Assembly (NCBI RefSeq): GCF_036370855.1
Contig: NC_088099.1
Location: 145,221,017 to 145,285,016, forward strand
Origin: Dromaius novaehollandiae
Taxonomy: Eukaryota; Chordata; Aves; Casuariiformes; Dromaiidae
Length of the DNA stretch: 64,000 nt
Direction: 5' to 3'
Positions within the stretch are counted from its first letter, which is position 1; each line of letters begins with the position of its first letter. Of the stretch, positions 13,694 to 25,600 are shown piece by piece. A program made the position numbers and the translations under genes. The notes below the pieces were generated by a model, which was not told where the DNA came from, made no database searches, and saw only the letters and a program-made list of their open reading frames with translations.

Positions 13694-13950
13694 CTGAGGC
13701 GCTGGCGGGGCCGCTGCGCTGCGCGGCGGCCGGCGGCGAGCGCGGGAGCGCCTCCGCCCCCTCCCCCCGTGCTGCCCGGACAGCGCCCCCCCGCCCCGGC
13801 CCCCCGGGAGCGCCGGGCGGAGGGGAGCCGCCGCCTCCCGCCGGCCCCGGCCCCGCGCGGCCGCCCGGCTGCGCCGCGAGGGAGGGGAAGGGCGCGGGGA
13901 GCGCGGCGGCGGGGGGAGCCCGCCCCTGCCCAAACCGCCAGGGCGGCTCT
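13694..13950 (-). other. MATN2: MATN2 exon 1 (non-coding, 3' end only defined)
   Basis: On the minus strand the CpG island contains the consensus donor CTCAG|GTAAGC with the exon ending at 13694. It can be spliced to the acceptor at 4537, which lies just before the ATG of the signal-peptide exon. Exon 1 would then be untranslated, as known for human MATN2. Only the donor is supported. The 5' boundary is arbitrary: the start site could lie just upstream (about 13.8-14.0 kb) or beyond the minisatellite near 15.1 kb. Confidence 0.5.
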
Positions 13951-14020
13951 TCTCCCCGCGGCAGCGGGAGGCAGCCGCGAGGGGCCTGGCCCCGCTCCCC
14001 TTCCCGCCCGCCCGTGAGGG

Positions 14021-14670
14021 CGCGGGATGGCGGCCCCGCTCCTTCCCCAGCCCGTGGTGGCGCGGGATGGCGGCCCCGCTCCTTCCCCCGCCCGTGGGGG
14101 GCGCGGGATGGCGGCCCCGCTCCTTCCCCCGCCCGTGGGGGGCGCGGGATGGCGGACCGCTCCTTCCCCCGCCCGTGGGGGGCGCGGGATGGCGGCCCCG
14201 CTCCTTCCCCCGCCCGTGGGGGGCGCGGGATGGCGGCCCCGCTCCTTCCCCAGCCCGTGGGGGCGCGGGATGGCGGCCCCGCTCCTTCCCCCGCCCGTGG
14301 GGGCCGCGGGATGGCGGCCCCGCTCCTTCCCCTGCCCAGGAGGGCGCGGGATGGCGGCCCCGCTCCTTCCCCCGCCCGTGGGGGGCGCGGGATGGCGGCC
14401 CCGCTCCTTCCTCCGCCCGTGAGGGGCGCGGGATGGCGGCCCCGCTCCTTCCCCTGCCCAGAAGGGCGCGGGATGGCGGCCCCACTCCTTCCCCCGCCCG
14501 TGGGGGACGCGGGATGGCGGCCCCGCTCCTTCCCCCGCCCGTGAAGGGCGCGGGATGGCGGAGCCGCTCGTTCCCTCCCGCCCGCCCGTGAGGGGCGCGG
14601 GATGGTGGAGCTGCTCGTTCCCTCCCGCCCGTCCGTGGGGGACGCGGGATGGCGGCCCCGCTGCTTCCCC
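14021..14670. repeat. GC-rich ~41-bp minisatellite, 16 units
   Basis: Units start at about 14021, 14061, 14102, 14143, 14183, 14224, 14264, 14305, 14345, 14386, 14427, 14467, 14508, 14549, 14597 and 14643. Spacing is 40-41 bp except for the last two steps (48 and 46). Each unit reads 'cgcgggatggcggccccgct' followed by 'ccttcccccgcccgtgggg' with small changes. Thirteen of sixteen units keep ATGGCGGC, which matches the core of the YY1 motif; the units at 14143, 14549 and 14597 differ. Each unit also has a GC-box-like CCCCGCCC. The right-hand units are the most diverged. Confidence 0.95.
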
Positions 14671-15152
14671 CCGCTGTGATGGCCGCGTCCCCCGGCCGTT
14701 GCCCCTCGGCCCCGCCGCCCGCGCCCTCCGCCAGTCCCTCCCGGTGAGACCTGCCCTGCCCCTGCGCTGCGAGGGGACGGCGGGGGCGGCTGCAGCCCCG
14801 CCGAGGGCCGCGCGGCCTCCGCGAGCGGACGCGGGGCGCGTGTGGTTTCGCGGGCGCCGCACGCTCGCGCCGGGCCGGCGGCTCCTGCTGCCCTCGGCGC
14901 CCGCGCAGGGCCCGCGCCGCCGTCCGGGGGAGGCCGCCGAGAGAAGGGCCGGGACGCGGAGGCCCCGCTGCCCGCACGCAGCATCCCCGGGGAGCGGCTG
15001 CTGCCTCCGCGGCGAGGCGGCGGGAGCCGCTGTGCGCGGAGGCGCCGCGGCGGGCGTCGAGATGAACGGGCCGGGTGGAGCAGGTCGCCAGGTCCCCAGC
15101 CATCGCTGTCGCGGCACGATCAGCGGTCTGGATGGAAGAAGCCGGGTGTGGG

Positions 15153-15160
15153 ATTTATAT
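15153..15160 (-). promoter_or_regulatory. Candidate TATA box at CpG-island edge
   Basis: The minus strand reads ATATAAAT here, exactly where the CpG island gives way to AT-rich sequence. A start site about 30 bp downstream would fall near 15125 and would place the minisatellite inside exon 1. A chance match is possible. Confidence 0.3.
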
Positions 15161-15912
15161 CAACACTTACGATTTCATTATGCAAAAAGAAGAAAAATGT
15201 CTTGCTTTGTTCCAAAGCAATAGTCATTTCCGTTTTCTGGGGGGAAAAAGCAATAAAGCAGTCGAAGCTGTTCCAAATGGCAAAGGTGAGCTGGGTTAGC
15301 CATCACTTCCAGCAAGAAAGGGATAAAACTGCTAAGTCCTGCAAATTCAGGCTACAAGAAGGCATGCTGCATGAAGCGCTGGCGGGCTCAGAGGGAGACA
15401 GTTGGTACTTCCTAGTTTTGCTCAAATGGTGAGCAAACATTGGAAATCAGCAGAGCTAATTTTGGTGATTTTTCTATGGAGCGATTCATTGACTGTGAAG
15501 TCGGTGTGCAAAGTCTAATCCCTGAAAATAGGGATGTAGGTGACCAGTAAACCTCAAAATGAAGGAGGAAGGATTCACCCCACATTTCATGTAGAGCACC
15601 AGCTCTTCCATCTCTCCTCTAGCTAGAGAAAAGGAAAAAATTAAAAAGATAGCTAAACGAACTATATTGATAGACATTATAACAAACCCAACAAAACCCA
15701 GTGCAGAACACTTCTCAAGTTCTTTTAACCTCAAGATTTGACTGTGCTGTGGCCTGATGCACCATGCTGCTAAAGAAAGACAAAAGGCAGGAAAGAAAGT
15801 GCTGTGAAAAGAGGATGACATGAGCACCCAGAGGTTCAGCTAAGGGGCTCCAGCTCCAGTTTGCACATAAGACACCCCACCATTTGCTGTCCCCAGAAAC
15901 AGGGGCACCTAT

Positions 15913-15931
15913 TTGTTATCAGAGATAACAA
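15913..15931. repeat. GATA-containing inverted repeat
   Basis: TTGTTATC-AGA-GATAACAA is a perfect 8-bp inverted repeat that places two GATA cores tail to tail. Two further near-copies of 'atcagagata' follow within 30 bp (to about 15960), making a small cluster of four GATA cores. It sits about 0.8 kb outside the CpG island. Regulatory function is not shown. Confidence 0.45.
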
Positions 15932-16859
15932 ATCAGAGAGATATCAAATCAGAGATAAGGCATCTATTTGTTTCATACGACACAGCTTAGAAAAAGATGA
16001 GGAGACATTTGCTGGACAAGCAGTCCTTGAGATGAGGTGAACGGTGAGCCTAGTGTGGGGCACGGTCACATGCCTTTGGTTTTGGGACTGTGCAACAGAT
16101 TGCACCTTTCACTGTGTGTGTCAGGCTCACGGTGTACACCAGAGACTTCTTGCATCTCTCTATCCCCCCATTTCGATAACCGTTGTGTTTCACATGTCTC
16201 TGTTTGGAGGGCTGGGTCTCTGCAACGTCCCGCTCCCAGCATCAGGAATTGTGTGTATGTCCACCTTCTCCCCTCTGCTGTAAGCCAGGGCATCTCCATG
16301 GTCCCTGCCCTGTTCAAGGTGTTTTCTTCTCCAGATCTTTAAGTTCATGAATTAACTTTTCAATTTATTTAATACAGTATCAGAAGTTCTGTGTATTCCC
16401 CACATTACAGATTTGCATCATCTCTTCCCTGCTCTGCTGCTCATCCTTCCCCGAGTGATTAGCCTCCATCCGCCACTCCATGCGTGTTACTTTTTTTTGT
16501 TTGGGAGAGATGCTGTTCAGACTGTCAACATTTGGGAGAATGGGTAGAGCAAAGTTGGGAGCTATTGTTCTAGAAACCACTGATGGTCCCTATCAACTTG
16601 TTCTTTGGTCTTCAGGCAATTATTGAGCTGCTTGAAGGTTGCTAACTAGATGCCAGAGGCTTTCTGAGTTTCCTCTTTCCTGGTTTCTCTCAGTATCAGA
16701 AAGGTTCAGCTCTCAGTCTGGAAGAAACTCCAGTGACGAAGTCTGCTCTCTAATTATCACAGACAACCACATCATGTAAATCATTTCAGAAACAGAATAG
16801 TTAGGGCTTAAAAGTAGGTGTTTTAGTAGAATGGCTTGGTAGTGAATGGATTTTGCTCC

Positions 16860-17640
16860 TGCTGTTGGAGGACAGTTTCAGAACTTCCTGTCTCTGATAG
16901 CTAGACACTTTCTGCTAATTTCCAGCCTAAATGAATTCATTACCATTTTATACTTGCGTTCTAGTGCCAACATTGTCTTTCAGCACAGAAAGTTCTTTTT
17001 ATTCTCCAAGACTTACCTAGCTAGTGTATTTGCAGACAGGCCAGCCTTCATTCTTCGCTGAACAAGCAAGCTCTTTTAATAGCCTCATAAAACAGGTTTG
17101 CTCTTTCCCGGTCATTCTAGTTCTTTCTGTGCATGTGCTGAGCTAGTTCCTGCTTCGTGAACGTGCATGATGGACATGAACATGGTAGTCCGTATGAGAT
17201 CTCACCAGAACTTATACTTACCTCTCTTTACTGAATATACTTTGTCTGGTGTGGTCTAGGATTTGTCATTTTTTCGTGGCTGCATTACTGTTGACGGCTG
17301 ATGGTCATCCCCGGGTTCAGTTAATATACCTAGCTGAATCTGGTTTTCGGTGGATGAATCCTAGCTGATACATGATCTTGCATTTTGTACTATGGTATTT
17401 CAACCTTCTTCTAGTTCTTCAGTTCTTAAGGTCATCCAGTCCTTTCTGAAAGACATCCCACTTCTCCTATTAACTCTCCCATGTTTTATCAGAAAAATTC
17501 CTCTTCTGTATGAATGAAAATGTTAAATAAGATTCCCAACTGATCCTTTAGAAATCAGTAATAGCTTTTCTCTAACTATATTTTCCCTTTGAACACTCTC
17601 TCATCCCATTTTCCTAGGTCCATATTTAGCTCACAGTCCT
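16860..17640 (-). mobile_element. Ancient CR1-clade LINE relic
   Basis: The plus strand is collinear with the antisense of an old amniote CR1-like family. Recognisable steps include 'agaacttcctgtctctgata', 'agtgccaacattgtctttca', 'ctcataaaacaggtttgctc', 'atgagatctcaccagaactt', 'gcattttgtactatggtatt', 'ttaaggtcatccagtccttt' and 'aaatgttaaataagattccc'. The LINE therefore reads on the minus strand. It is heavily diverged, has no open frame and lacks both ends. The exact subfamily is uncertain. Confidence 0.75.
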
Positions 17641-20600
17641 TCTCCTCGTTTCTTTTTAAACTAGTAATTTCCTCTGTAACAACGCTTTAGTGAAGTGCAA
17701 GTGGATTAGATCTACTGCATTTCCTTTGCCTAGAAAAGCAGGTTAGATGAGCACAACCTAATGCTGGGAAACTAATCCTGCATTTTATTGCTTGTTTATT
17801 TTTTGCAACAGCTTTAATTATTCTTTGCTTCAAAAAGAAGCTTTTGCTTTGTCCTAAAGTCTTTACTTGGATCTGAATAAAAGCTAGGACTGTAATTGTG
17901 CAAATCAAGTTTCCCCAAAGTATTAACTGCTGTTTATAGGGCACCATTTCTGACCTAACAGAATTGTTAAGAAAATTTGGTAGCTGTGCTGTCGTTTGGG
18001 ATGGGAACTGTCTGCTCCCCCGATGTGACTGCGTTTGAAAGTTCACTTCTCCCTTGCTTGTAGTTGCTGCCATTCTTGTTTATGATCCTGTCTTTAGCTG
18101 TGGTGACTGTAATAAAATACTTATTTGTAGTGAAGCGTTTAGCATTGGGTAGGCAAACAGAAACAAGCCAGGTTTCTCGGAGGCCTAGATAAAAGTTTTG
18201 TTAATTTCTATCACAAACAAAAAATATTTAGACTTTGGTAAAAAAAAGGTTGTATTAAATAAATAACTATGATTGTTAGTGCAATAAAAACTCTATGGCT
18301 TTTGTCAATGGCTTTTTGTTTATTGACATGCAAGGCTGGAAAAGCTTATAAACAAGATACTAAAGCTGGTTTGCTATTAAGTGTCTTTATTAGACTGTAG
18401 TGAAATCATATCTTTCAGATCACTTCAAACGTTTGTATCTAACAGCACAAAGATTGGAAATGTTGTGATATATGTGTAATACTAGCTCACAAGGTTTATA
18501 AGGCATGCTGCATTGCAGTTAACCAAGGTGCAATGCACATGCAGACTGAAGTCTATCAATGGAGACATCATGCTTAATGATTTAACTGGAAGAGGAGTGC
18601 TTTCCCGGGTCCGTTACTCACCCAGATTAGCTTGTTGCCACTGAGTCATGAACTGCTGATCAGCAGGTACACAGTATCTGAAGACACATACGACCTAAGT
18701 TCCTTGTAGCTACAGTGGAATTTTCAAATTTCTTCAATAGTTTAGAAGTAAAACTGTGTTTATCTTTTCTCTCTCATTACCCTTCCAAAAAAAAGACAAA
18801 GCATTTTTTTTTATGGCTTAGGTGTCTGTTGTGGTTAAAATGAATGTCACATAATGCAGATATGTTGCAGTCAGTCAATAGCTGTGAGCTGCTCTATGAT
18901 TCTCCATTTTTATCATTGAAGATGAGGTTATAGCCTTTACAGGCTATATCTTATCTGCTACCTTGAAGATGTACATAGATAATACGTGAAATCTCGTTAT
19001 CCTAAACTAAAATCATTATCTTTTTGCTATGCCAACAAGCCCTTTCTACTTGAGGCATGTGCGCTCAACTTCTTTTCTTTGTTATTTTGATCGTCTGTTT
19101 TATAGCTAGCTACCTCCTAGTTGCTGGGCTGATGATAATTTGTATACAGTACATTATACAACTTCTAAAAAGAAATTAGAAGAGAGAGTTTTTGAAAATC
19201 CATACTGTTTTCTTACATGGTATTTCCTTTCGGTTCAGCTGACACTTTCCCTAATTATAGGACATGCTCTACTGGTTATCAATAAATTCAGTAAGAATTT
19301 AGACACAGTCAGAATGACACAGTGTTTATTTCATGCTTTTGTTAAAAGAAACTCTTCTGAGTGTTCGTGATGGACCTGCAGTGTATGAGGTACACGGTTC
19401 TGCTCCATCACTTGTGAACTTCATTACATATATAACCAGGGGAGCTGAGATGGGCCAAGGGGTGTGAAGGAATATGAACTTGTAAAGGAGTGTGCGCTTA
19501 GCTTTCTTCCACAACAACTGCAGCTACAACTGTGTTGACTTCACTGTGTTTTACTTTCAGATATTTGAGGATTAAGATCTTGGCCAGTCCTGTACTTAGT
19601 TGCAAGAATTACCTCATATGCTTAAGGCATCCGAAAAAGGCAAGGAACTCGCTGGTGTGTGTGAACAGACAATACACTGCCTCAGTTTAACCCTTTTGCT
19701 TTACTCTTTCTCAGATCTCCTTCAGACTGAAGTAGGTATGGGAGAGCCATCTTTCCAGTTGCCATTGATGACAAGTGCAGACGGCTGAAGTCTCATACAG
19801 TGGCTCAGAGAACTGGGCAAAAGGCTTGAGTTTTGCTTATTGAAACTCAGATGTTGCAGTTACCAAGGTTTTTCTTACTGAGATTCTCCTGGAAACTCCA
19901 CTGGACTCCTTAAAAGTTTTTGAAGAATAAAGTAAGAACTCTTGCAGCTGGCACTTGAAAAGGAAATATTTGGCTTAAATATAGGTTATGTCCTTTCTTC
20001 ATTATCCTCAGCAGAATTGTGTGGTAGTATATGATTACTGTCCAGACTGGAGAAGACACATTTTACAATGTTAACTGTGAAACAAATATGATACATGATA
20101 TAATGCGAGGCTAGACCTCAATGAAGTGATATGCTGTCAATGTAACCCACACCGAATTTTTCTGGGGACTGCACTCACCTAACCTTAACTAACTGGAACA
20201 TTATTAAGTGTATTCACATAGTTCACTTTTGCTGTACCTTTCAACATGTGGACAGGAAAACTGTCTTTACAGCATTTCTGTAGGTAATTCACACATGCCA
20301 TGCTTAAATTCAACCCCCCTTCAAAATCCAATAGAATATTGGTTTACTCAGCTTCGGGGACAGAATCCAGATCATATACACAAGGACCCCAATGTAGACC
20401 TAACAGTGTGATACAGGAAGCATGCAAATTGCTCTCTCTAAATGGCTTCTCGCACAATGAAAAATGCTGAACACAGCAGTGTATTTGGATTTTCATCCTT
20501 CTGTGGAGCTTAAACTAAATAGCAAGATCCTTGGTGAATCTTAGGTAATATCTAAATATTCATGCTCAAAATAGGCACCTAAATTTAATTTCAGCTACAA

Positions 20601-22009
20601 CTTAGGCAGAATTTAGGCAGTCTGGCTCTTGACTTGGTAACCTACTGTCTTTTATTATGTTCGTACAGAACTCTGTAGTTCAAAGGTTAATGGCAGCGAC
20701 ATTTAAATTATAATGATTTAGGTGCCAAGCAACTCAGCAGTAGCCAATCCAGCTATAACCCTGGTTGCTTTTGTGGGATCGTTTGCAGCAGGAATATCAG
20801 CTTGACTGATCTATCATTGTTGTGGCTTCCAACCTGAAATTTACCCTGATTTCATCTTTAATGAAATTAATTGGCTGTATCACTACTTTAAAAAGAGAAG
20901 CAAACTATGCTGTAGCAGATATCAAGGAAAAGTACTTGTACAGTATTCAGTACTTAAAAAAAACACATTATGTTAATACAAAAAAGTGATTAGTAAAACT
21001 TACCTGCCTTTGAATGACCCAGTAGAAATATATTCTGTTAAAAGGCTATTATGGTAATGCATATTGATTGACATGGAGAATTGTGGCTTTTACGAATCAG
21101 TTTGGTGTTGATTAAATGTTGCGCATTCACAGCATCTTTTCATTCATCTCCAGTGTGACTTTGATGCTGGGCCCTTATTAAGTTTGGCTGGTGAACCACC
21201 TTTAGGAGATAATACAGTGTATGTCCACGGGGCCTCATCCGGAAGGCACCAAAGCCTGTGCTGAACCTAGATTTAAGGGAGATTACTCATGGTCTTCAAG
21301 TTAAGCATGTATTCAGGGGTGACCAGACCACCCCCGCAGCACTGACCATGCTTCGAAACAAACCAGAAGCCACTTCTGCATTTTGCATGGAGCAGATTTG
21401 TGCCAGTTTGTGCAGGGTGCATTGCAGAAATGCCTTCCCAAGGCCTCACGCAAGGGCACGCAGTTGCAGAATGGCTTCAGGAGGCTTGTGCAGCAGCAAG
21501 GCACCAGCCCGCTCAGCGCTGTCCAAACTGGGGGTGCGTTAGGCACGACTGTCAGGTCCTTTGCATTTACCTGGGTCCCACTGAGGCCTAGGTGGGAGGT
21601 GAAGGCTTAGTTCTTTGGGCTGCACAAGTCCCAGTTGCACAGTACAGAACTGGAGGCACCAAGGCATCTAGCAAGTTTAAGCATCCATATGGTTAGGCAA
21701 CCACTGAACAGATGTTGTCTAGACCCGGGTTTTGGAATTAGACATCCAGGTTCTTTTTTTTGAACCTTCTGAATATTAACAGACACAGGATTTCCCTGAA
21801 TTACTTTGTGAGTTGACATTAAAAAAAATTCCTTTATTACTTAAAAAAATGCCCTTAAGAATTCATCAAATATGAAGGACAGAAAAGCAGGAAACCAGCT
21901 TACTGTTATTCTGATTTTTCTATCTGCAGCTTTGTATTTTTGGGTCCTGTTACTCTTGTGTTGGTTATATTGAAAACATCTTTTATTAATGTTTTGCTGC
22001 CTATGTACT

Positions 22010-22560
22010 CACTTATAGAGTGTCCTTAGGTCACCTCTTAAATTCCAGTTACTGAAGACATTGCGTTTCCTGAGATTTTTCACCTGATGACATATATTCT
22101 TCTCTAATGGTTCTTTCAGCTCTTTGCTAACTCACCCCAATGGTTTTAAACATTCTGCTTGAATTACTCACAGGTTTAAGGTATAGGGGAAATATAATCC
22201 ATTTTTTCCCTTTTATTGATGATTTGTACGTTCTTTAAAGTCAAAGATTAATTTTAAGTGTCACAGAGTCAAAAACTGATCCCTGCAGCATTTCTCTCGA
22301 AATATACTCACTTATGGAGAATTTTTTCTTTACATACAGTTGAGATTTATCAGCTTTTTGTGCAATCTATTTAATGTGTGCCATGTTGTTGCTGTATCAT
22401 TCTCGTTTCCTAGTGAAAACATCAGGTTGTATCAAGTCGAATGCCTTAGAAATGTCCAAGTATATTATGCTTACACTCATTGACCCATTTCCTATCCCTA
22501 TTTAAAAAAATGAAAAGTCTGACAAAGTTTGTTTCTCCTGGAGTTCTGTATTCTATTATC
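22010..22560 (-). mobile_element. Ancient CR1-clade LINE relic with reverse-transcriptase remnant
   Basis: On the minus strand, around 22425-22475, a short frame reads IIYLDISKAFDLI, the reverse-transcriptase motif YLDFxKAFD of CR1/L2-type LINEs. The neighbouring plus-strand phrase 'actgatccctgcagcatttc' is the antisense of the usual downstream part. The copy is interrupted by stops and indels and is a fossil. Confidence 0.75.
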
Positions 22561-22580
22561 AGTTTTCTGAGTAATCCACT

Positions 22581-22650
22581 ATATCACAGAATTATAGAAA
22601 AAATAGGTAAGAGAGGACTTAAAAGATCTCTGAGGATGGTGTCTAGTGTC
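22581..22650 (-). mobile_element. Degraded CR1 3' tail
   Basis: 'atcacagaattatag' followed by 'agaggacttaaaagatctctg' and a 'gtctagtg' resembles the reverse complement of the CR1 3' end, although the usual GGGACC box is damaged. It abuts the older relic at 22010-22560. Confidence 0.55.
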
Positions 22651-25600
22651 TCTAAGTTACAGCCAAGTATGATGAATCTTCTATTGTATCTAAAGTCTTA
22701 TAATTAATTGTAAACCAGGAACTCCCCAAAACATTGAAAAGAAAGCAAACTTTGAAAAAGAAATTGTAGCGAAAGGATATAAGGATAACTATTTAAGATA
22801 ATGAAAGACTTCTTGAAAATACCACTATACAGTTGTAGATATATTATATCTTAAATAATTTTATATGTTCCTAGTAATGCTAAAAAAAAAATTCTTACTG
22901 CCTCCCGCCCCCAACCCCAAATATCTGCAAAATTCATCCAATTTTAAGATTTTAAGATGGTATCTCACAGAAAAAGGCATCAGGCCAAAATCACAGTGAA
23001 AGAAAAATTATGAGATGCAAAGGAAGATCTGTAGTAAGCTCTTGGTATACCTTAGAGCTGAGGTAAACCTGAGTAGGTAGTAAAAAAACCCTGCAAATAA
23101 TGTTGCTGAATCCAAGGGAGTCTGTCCCTTCCCCTGTCGTTCCACGCATGTGAAATCCAACAGTTCGAGTCAAGCTCATCTCTATTTGAGCTTCATATTT
23201 CCCAGGGGGCCTACTTTTCTAGACCGTTGGAGTGTTTGCTCTCTCTGCTCAGCATAATAATACTTCACTTCTATTGTACTTTATTTCTTCAAAGCACTGC
23301 ACCAGAATTTTTTATCAAGGGTGAAAAATTGAATCACAAAGAGATTGGAAAAGCAACCAAAAGGTAACTGGCAATCTCTGTGTATTATGTTGTGCTTTGG
23401 GTTTTTTTTCCTACAAATTCACAAGAAGAAAATGCAAAGAAAGTATACCTTTGAAATGGAAAACAACAAGTTCCTAAGATTAAATTTTTGCCACAGACTC
23501 CTTTACTAAATATCTGTAGTCAAAAGGAAAACAACTGGATTGAAAAGAAGAAGCAAATTTCAGTATTTTTGGAGAAAAAGAATGATGAATTGTTGTATCA
23601 ACTAGTCTGACTCAATAAAAGCATTTTGAGCTTCTTCTTTAGTTGCTCTTTTTTTACGAAGGCAAAGGGGGATCACACAATAGCAGGAAATTTAAGCTGG
23701 CCTGTGCAACTCATAAAATTAATTTCATTCTTTGGCTTTAAAGCAGTGAAGGAAACGAAACCCATTCCAATTTTCTAATGGTTTCACAGGGAAAGAAATT
23801 CATGATCTGACAAAAGATAAATATTTGCAACTAATTGTCTGCTCTCACCTTTGCTTCTTTACTTTTATTGCCCTCAGGTGGGTGCATCTGATTGTGTCAG
23901 GAATGACTGCATTACTAATATACAAAAATTACTAAAATAAACAATACCAGCCTCCTTGAGTGTCCCACCAATTTGTTGTTTATCTAGCAGTCTTAAACTG
24001 GAGTACTGGTAATGTTCAAAATAAAACTGTAACAGTAATAGTCTGGCCAGCCACGTTTTCTCCATAAGAGACGGAACATCTGTTTGTGCTTGCTCCCAGC
24101 CCAGAGAAGAGCCCAAAAGAGCTACACATCCGTCTTACTAGGATGGTATCTGTATTTAAGAACACCTGGCCCAGGCTGTCACTGAACATGTTCAGAAGAA
24201 TTGATGCTAAAAGCCTACCAAATGCTAGATGTCTGCCTCTAATTGCATTCTTGTCACTGCTGTCATGAAGGGACCTGAACTGGGCACTCTGGATGGGAAA
24301 ACAGTCTCAAAATTGCAGGAAATCAACTCCCTAGGGTTTCTGATATTGAATTAGAAGGAATCTGAAAAAAAAAATTCCCAGACCCAAAAAAGCCAGAAGC
24401 ATTTGGATACTTAGACATAGTCTATATGCAAACATCTGCTTGTTAGAATTACTAGCAGGATCCACCTCTGTCCTGGAATGGAGCTCAGATTCTGGGCTAT
24501 GAAGCTGTGTGTGGTGCAGCCCTGATATTCCTGGTCATGTTGACCTTAAACAGCAAGTAGAGGACCTCTGAAATGGTTGCAGAAGCTCCTCTGTGCCGCA
24601 GCTCCCTCTTTCAGAGCAGCTTCACAGCTCTCCTGTCTCTGCTGGCCAGCAAGCTGCTTCTGTAAGCCAAGTAGCCAGCCCTGCTACATGCCTGATTCAT
24701 CTCCTCGCTGTTTGTTCAGCCTTCCAAGTGACCCTGTGTCCTTGGCTCAGACCAATTAGTTAGTCCAGCCCTTGCTACAAAGGACAGAGACGTTTTATGA
24801 CTTTCTGAAGACCATCCTGTTTGAAAGGTTTGAATAATGTGACAGAAAAAAAAAAGTTACTTTAAATTTCACTAAGTTCTCCGTTTAAAGTAAGCAGCTG
24901 TTTCAGTTCATTGTCTGGGCTCTAATATATGCTTGTAGAATAGCCTTTTTGCTTTGGAGTATCTTCATACTTGTTGGCTAAGCGACAATGAGGTTTTTCA
25001 CTCCTTTTGCTTTGGTATCCTATTCTGCTGGAGGTAAGATATGGGCTGCAGGCAGAAGGTCACAGATCTGGCTTCCACACCCTGCTGAGCTATTTAGCTG
25101 AAAAACTGGCCACGCTGCAGAACCATTTTGGGTCAAATCCATGGGTGTGGAGACATCATTTACAAATACCAAAGTCTTTTCCTGACAGAACTCTAATCCT
25201 GATTTATTAGAGCCAAACCTCCCTTTGGATACCTATGGCTGTGATTTTGGGTTGCTCAGGGCTGTGGACTGGAACATCTCCTTAGCCAAAGGCTGAGCAA
25301 TTTTGCAAGGAATGCTCTGTCATGGTACCTGACTGCAAATTCTGCACCTAATATAGACATATAAATGGGAAAGATATTACAACTCCAGGGAAGCAGCTGC
25401 TATATGGTTGGAGCCCTCCATCAAACGAGACAGTTAGGTAGGTATTTAACCAATGCTCCTTCAGGTTTAGAAAAAAAATCTGTAGATATCTAAAGTCTTA
25501 GAACAGATAAGACCAAGGCATCCTCCACTCCAGTGATGAAATTCTGAAACAGAGCTAGTGTAACAGCTAACATAACAGGTTACAGGAACAATCGCATTTC

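Larger units (their letters stand above)
13060..15130. promoter_or_regulatory. MATN2: CpG island, probable MATN2 promoter region
   Basis: About 2 kb of very GC-rich, CpG-dense sequence rises abruptly out of AT-rich flanks. It contains many GC boxes (CCCCGCCC/GGGCGGGG), a minus-strand splice donor at 13693, and a 16-copy minisatellite at 14021-14670. Its location immediately 5' (on the minus strand) of the MATN2 signal exon makes it the likely promoter and first-exon region. Long open frames run through it in several frames on both strands. They reflect absence of stop codons in GC-rich DNA and a repeat period not divisible by three, so I do not call them genes. The start site cannot be fixed from sequence alone. 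Confidence 0.8.

Noticed and set aside
13278..15117. Very long overlapping minus-strand frames (475-599 codons) and plus-strand frames through the CpG island
   Set aside because: They occur in all frames at once. They are rich in R, P, G and A, run through a repeat whose 41-bp period is not a multiple of three, and lack any domain. They reflect few stop codons in GC-rich DNA.
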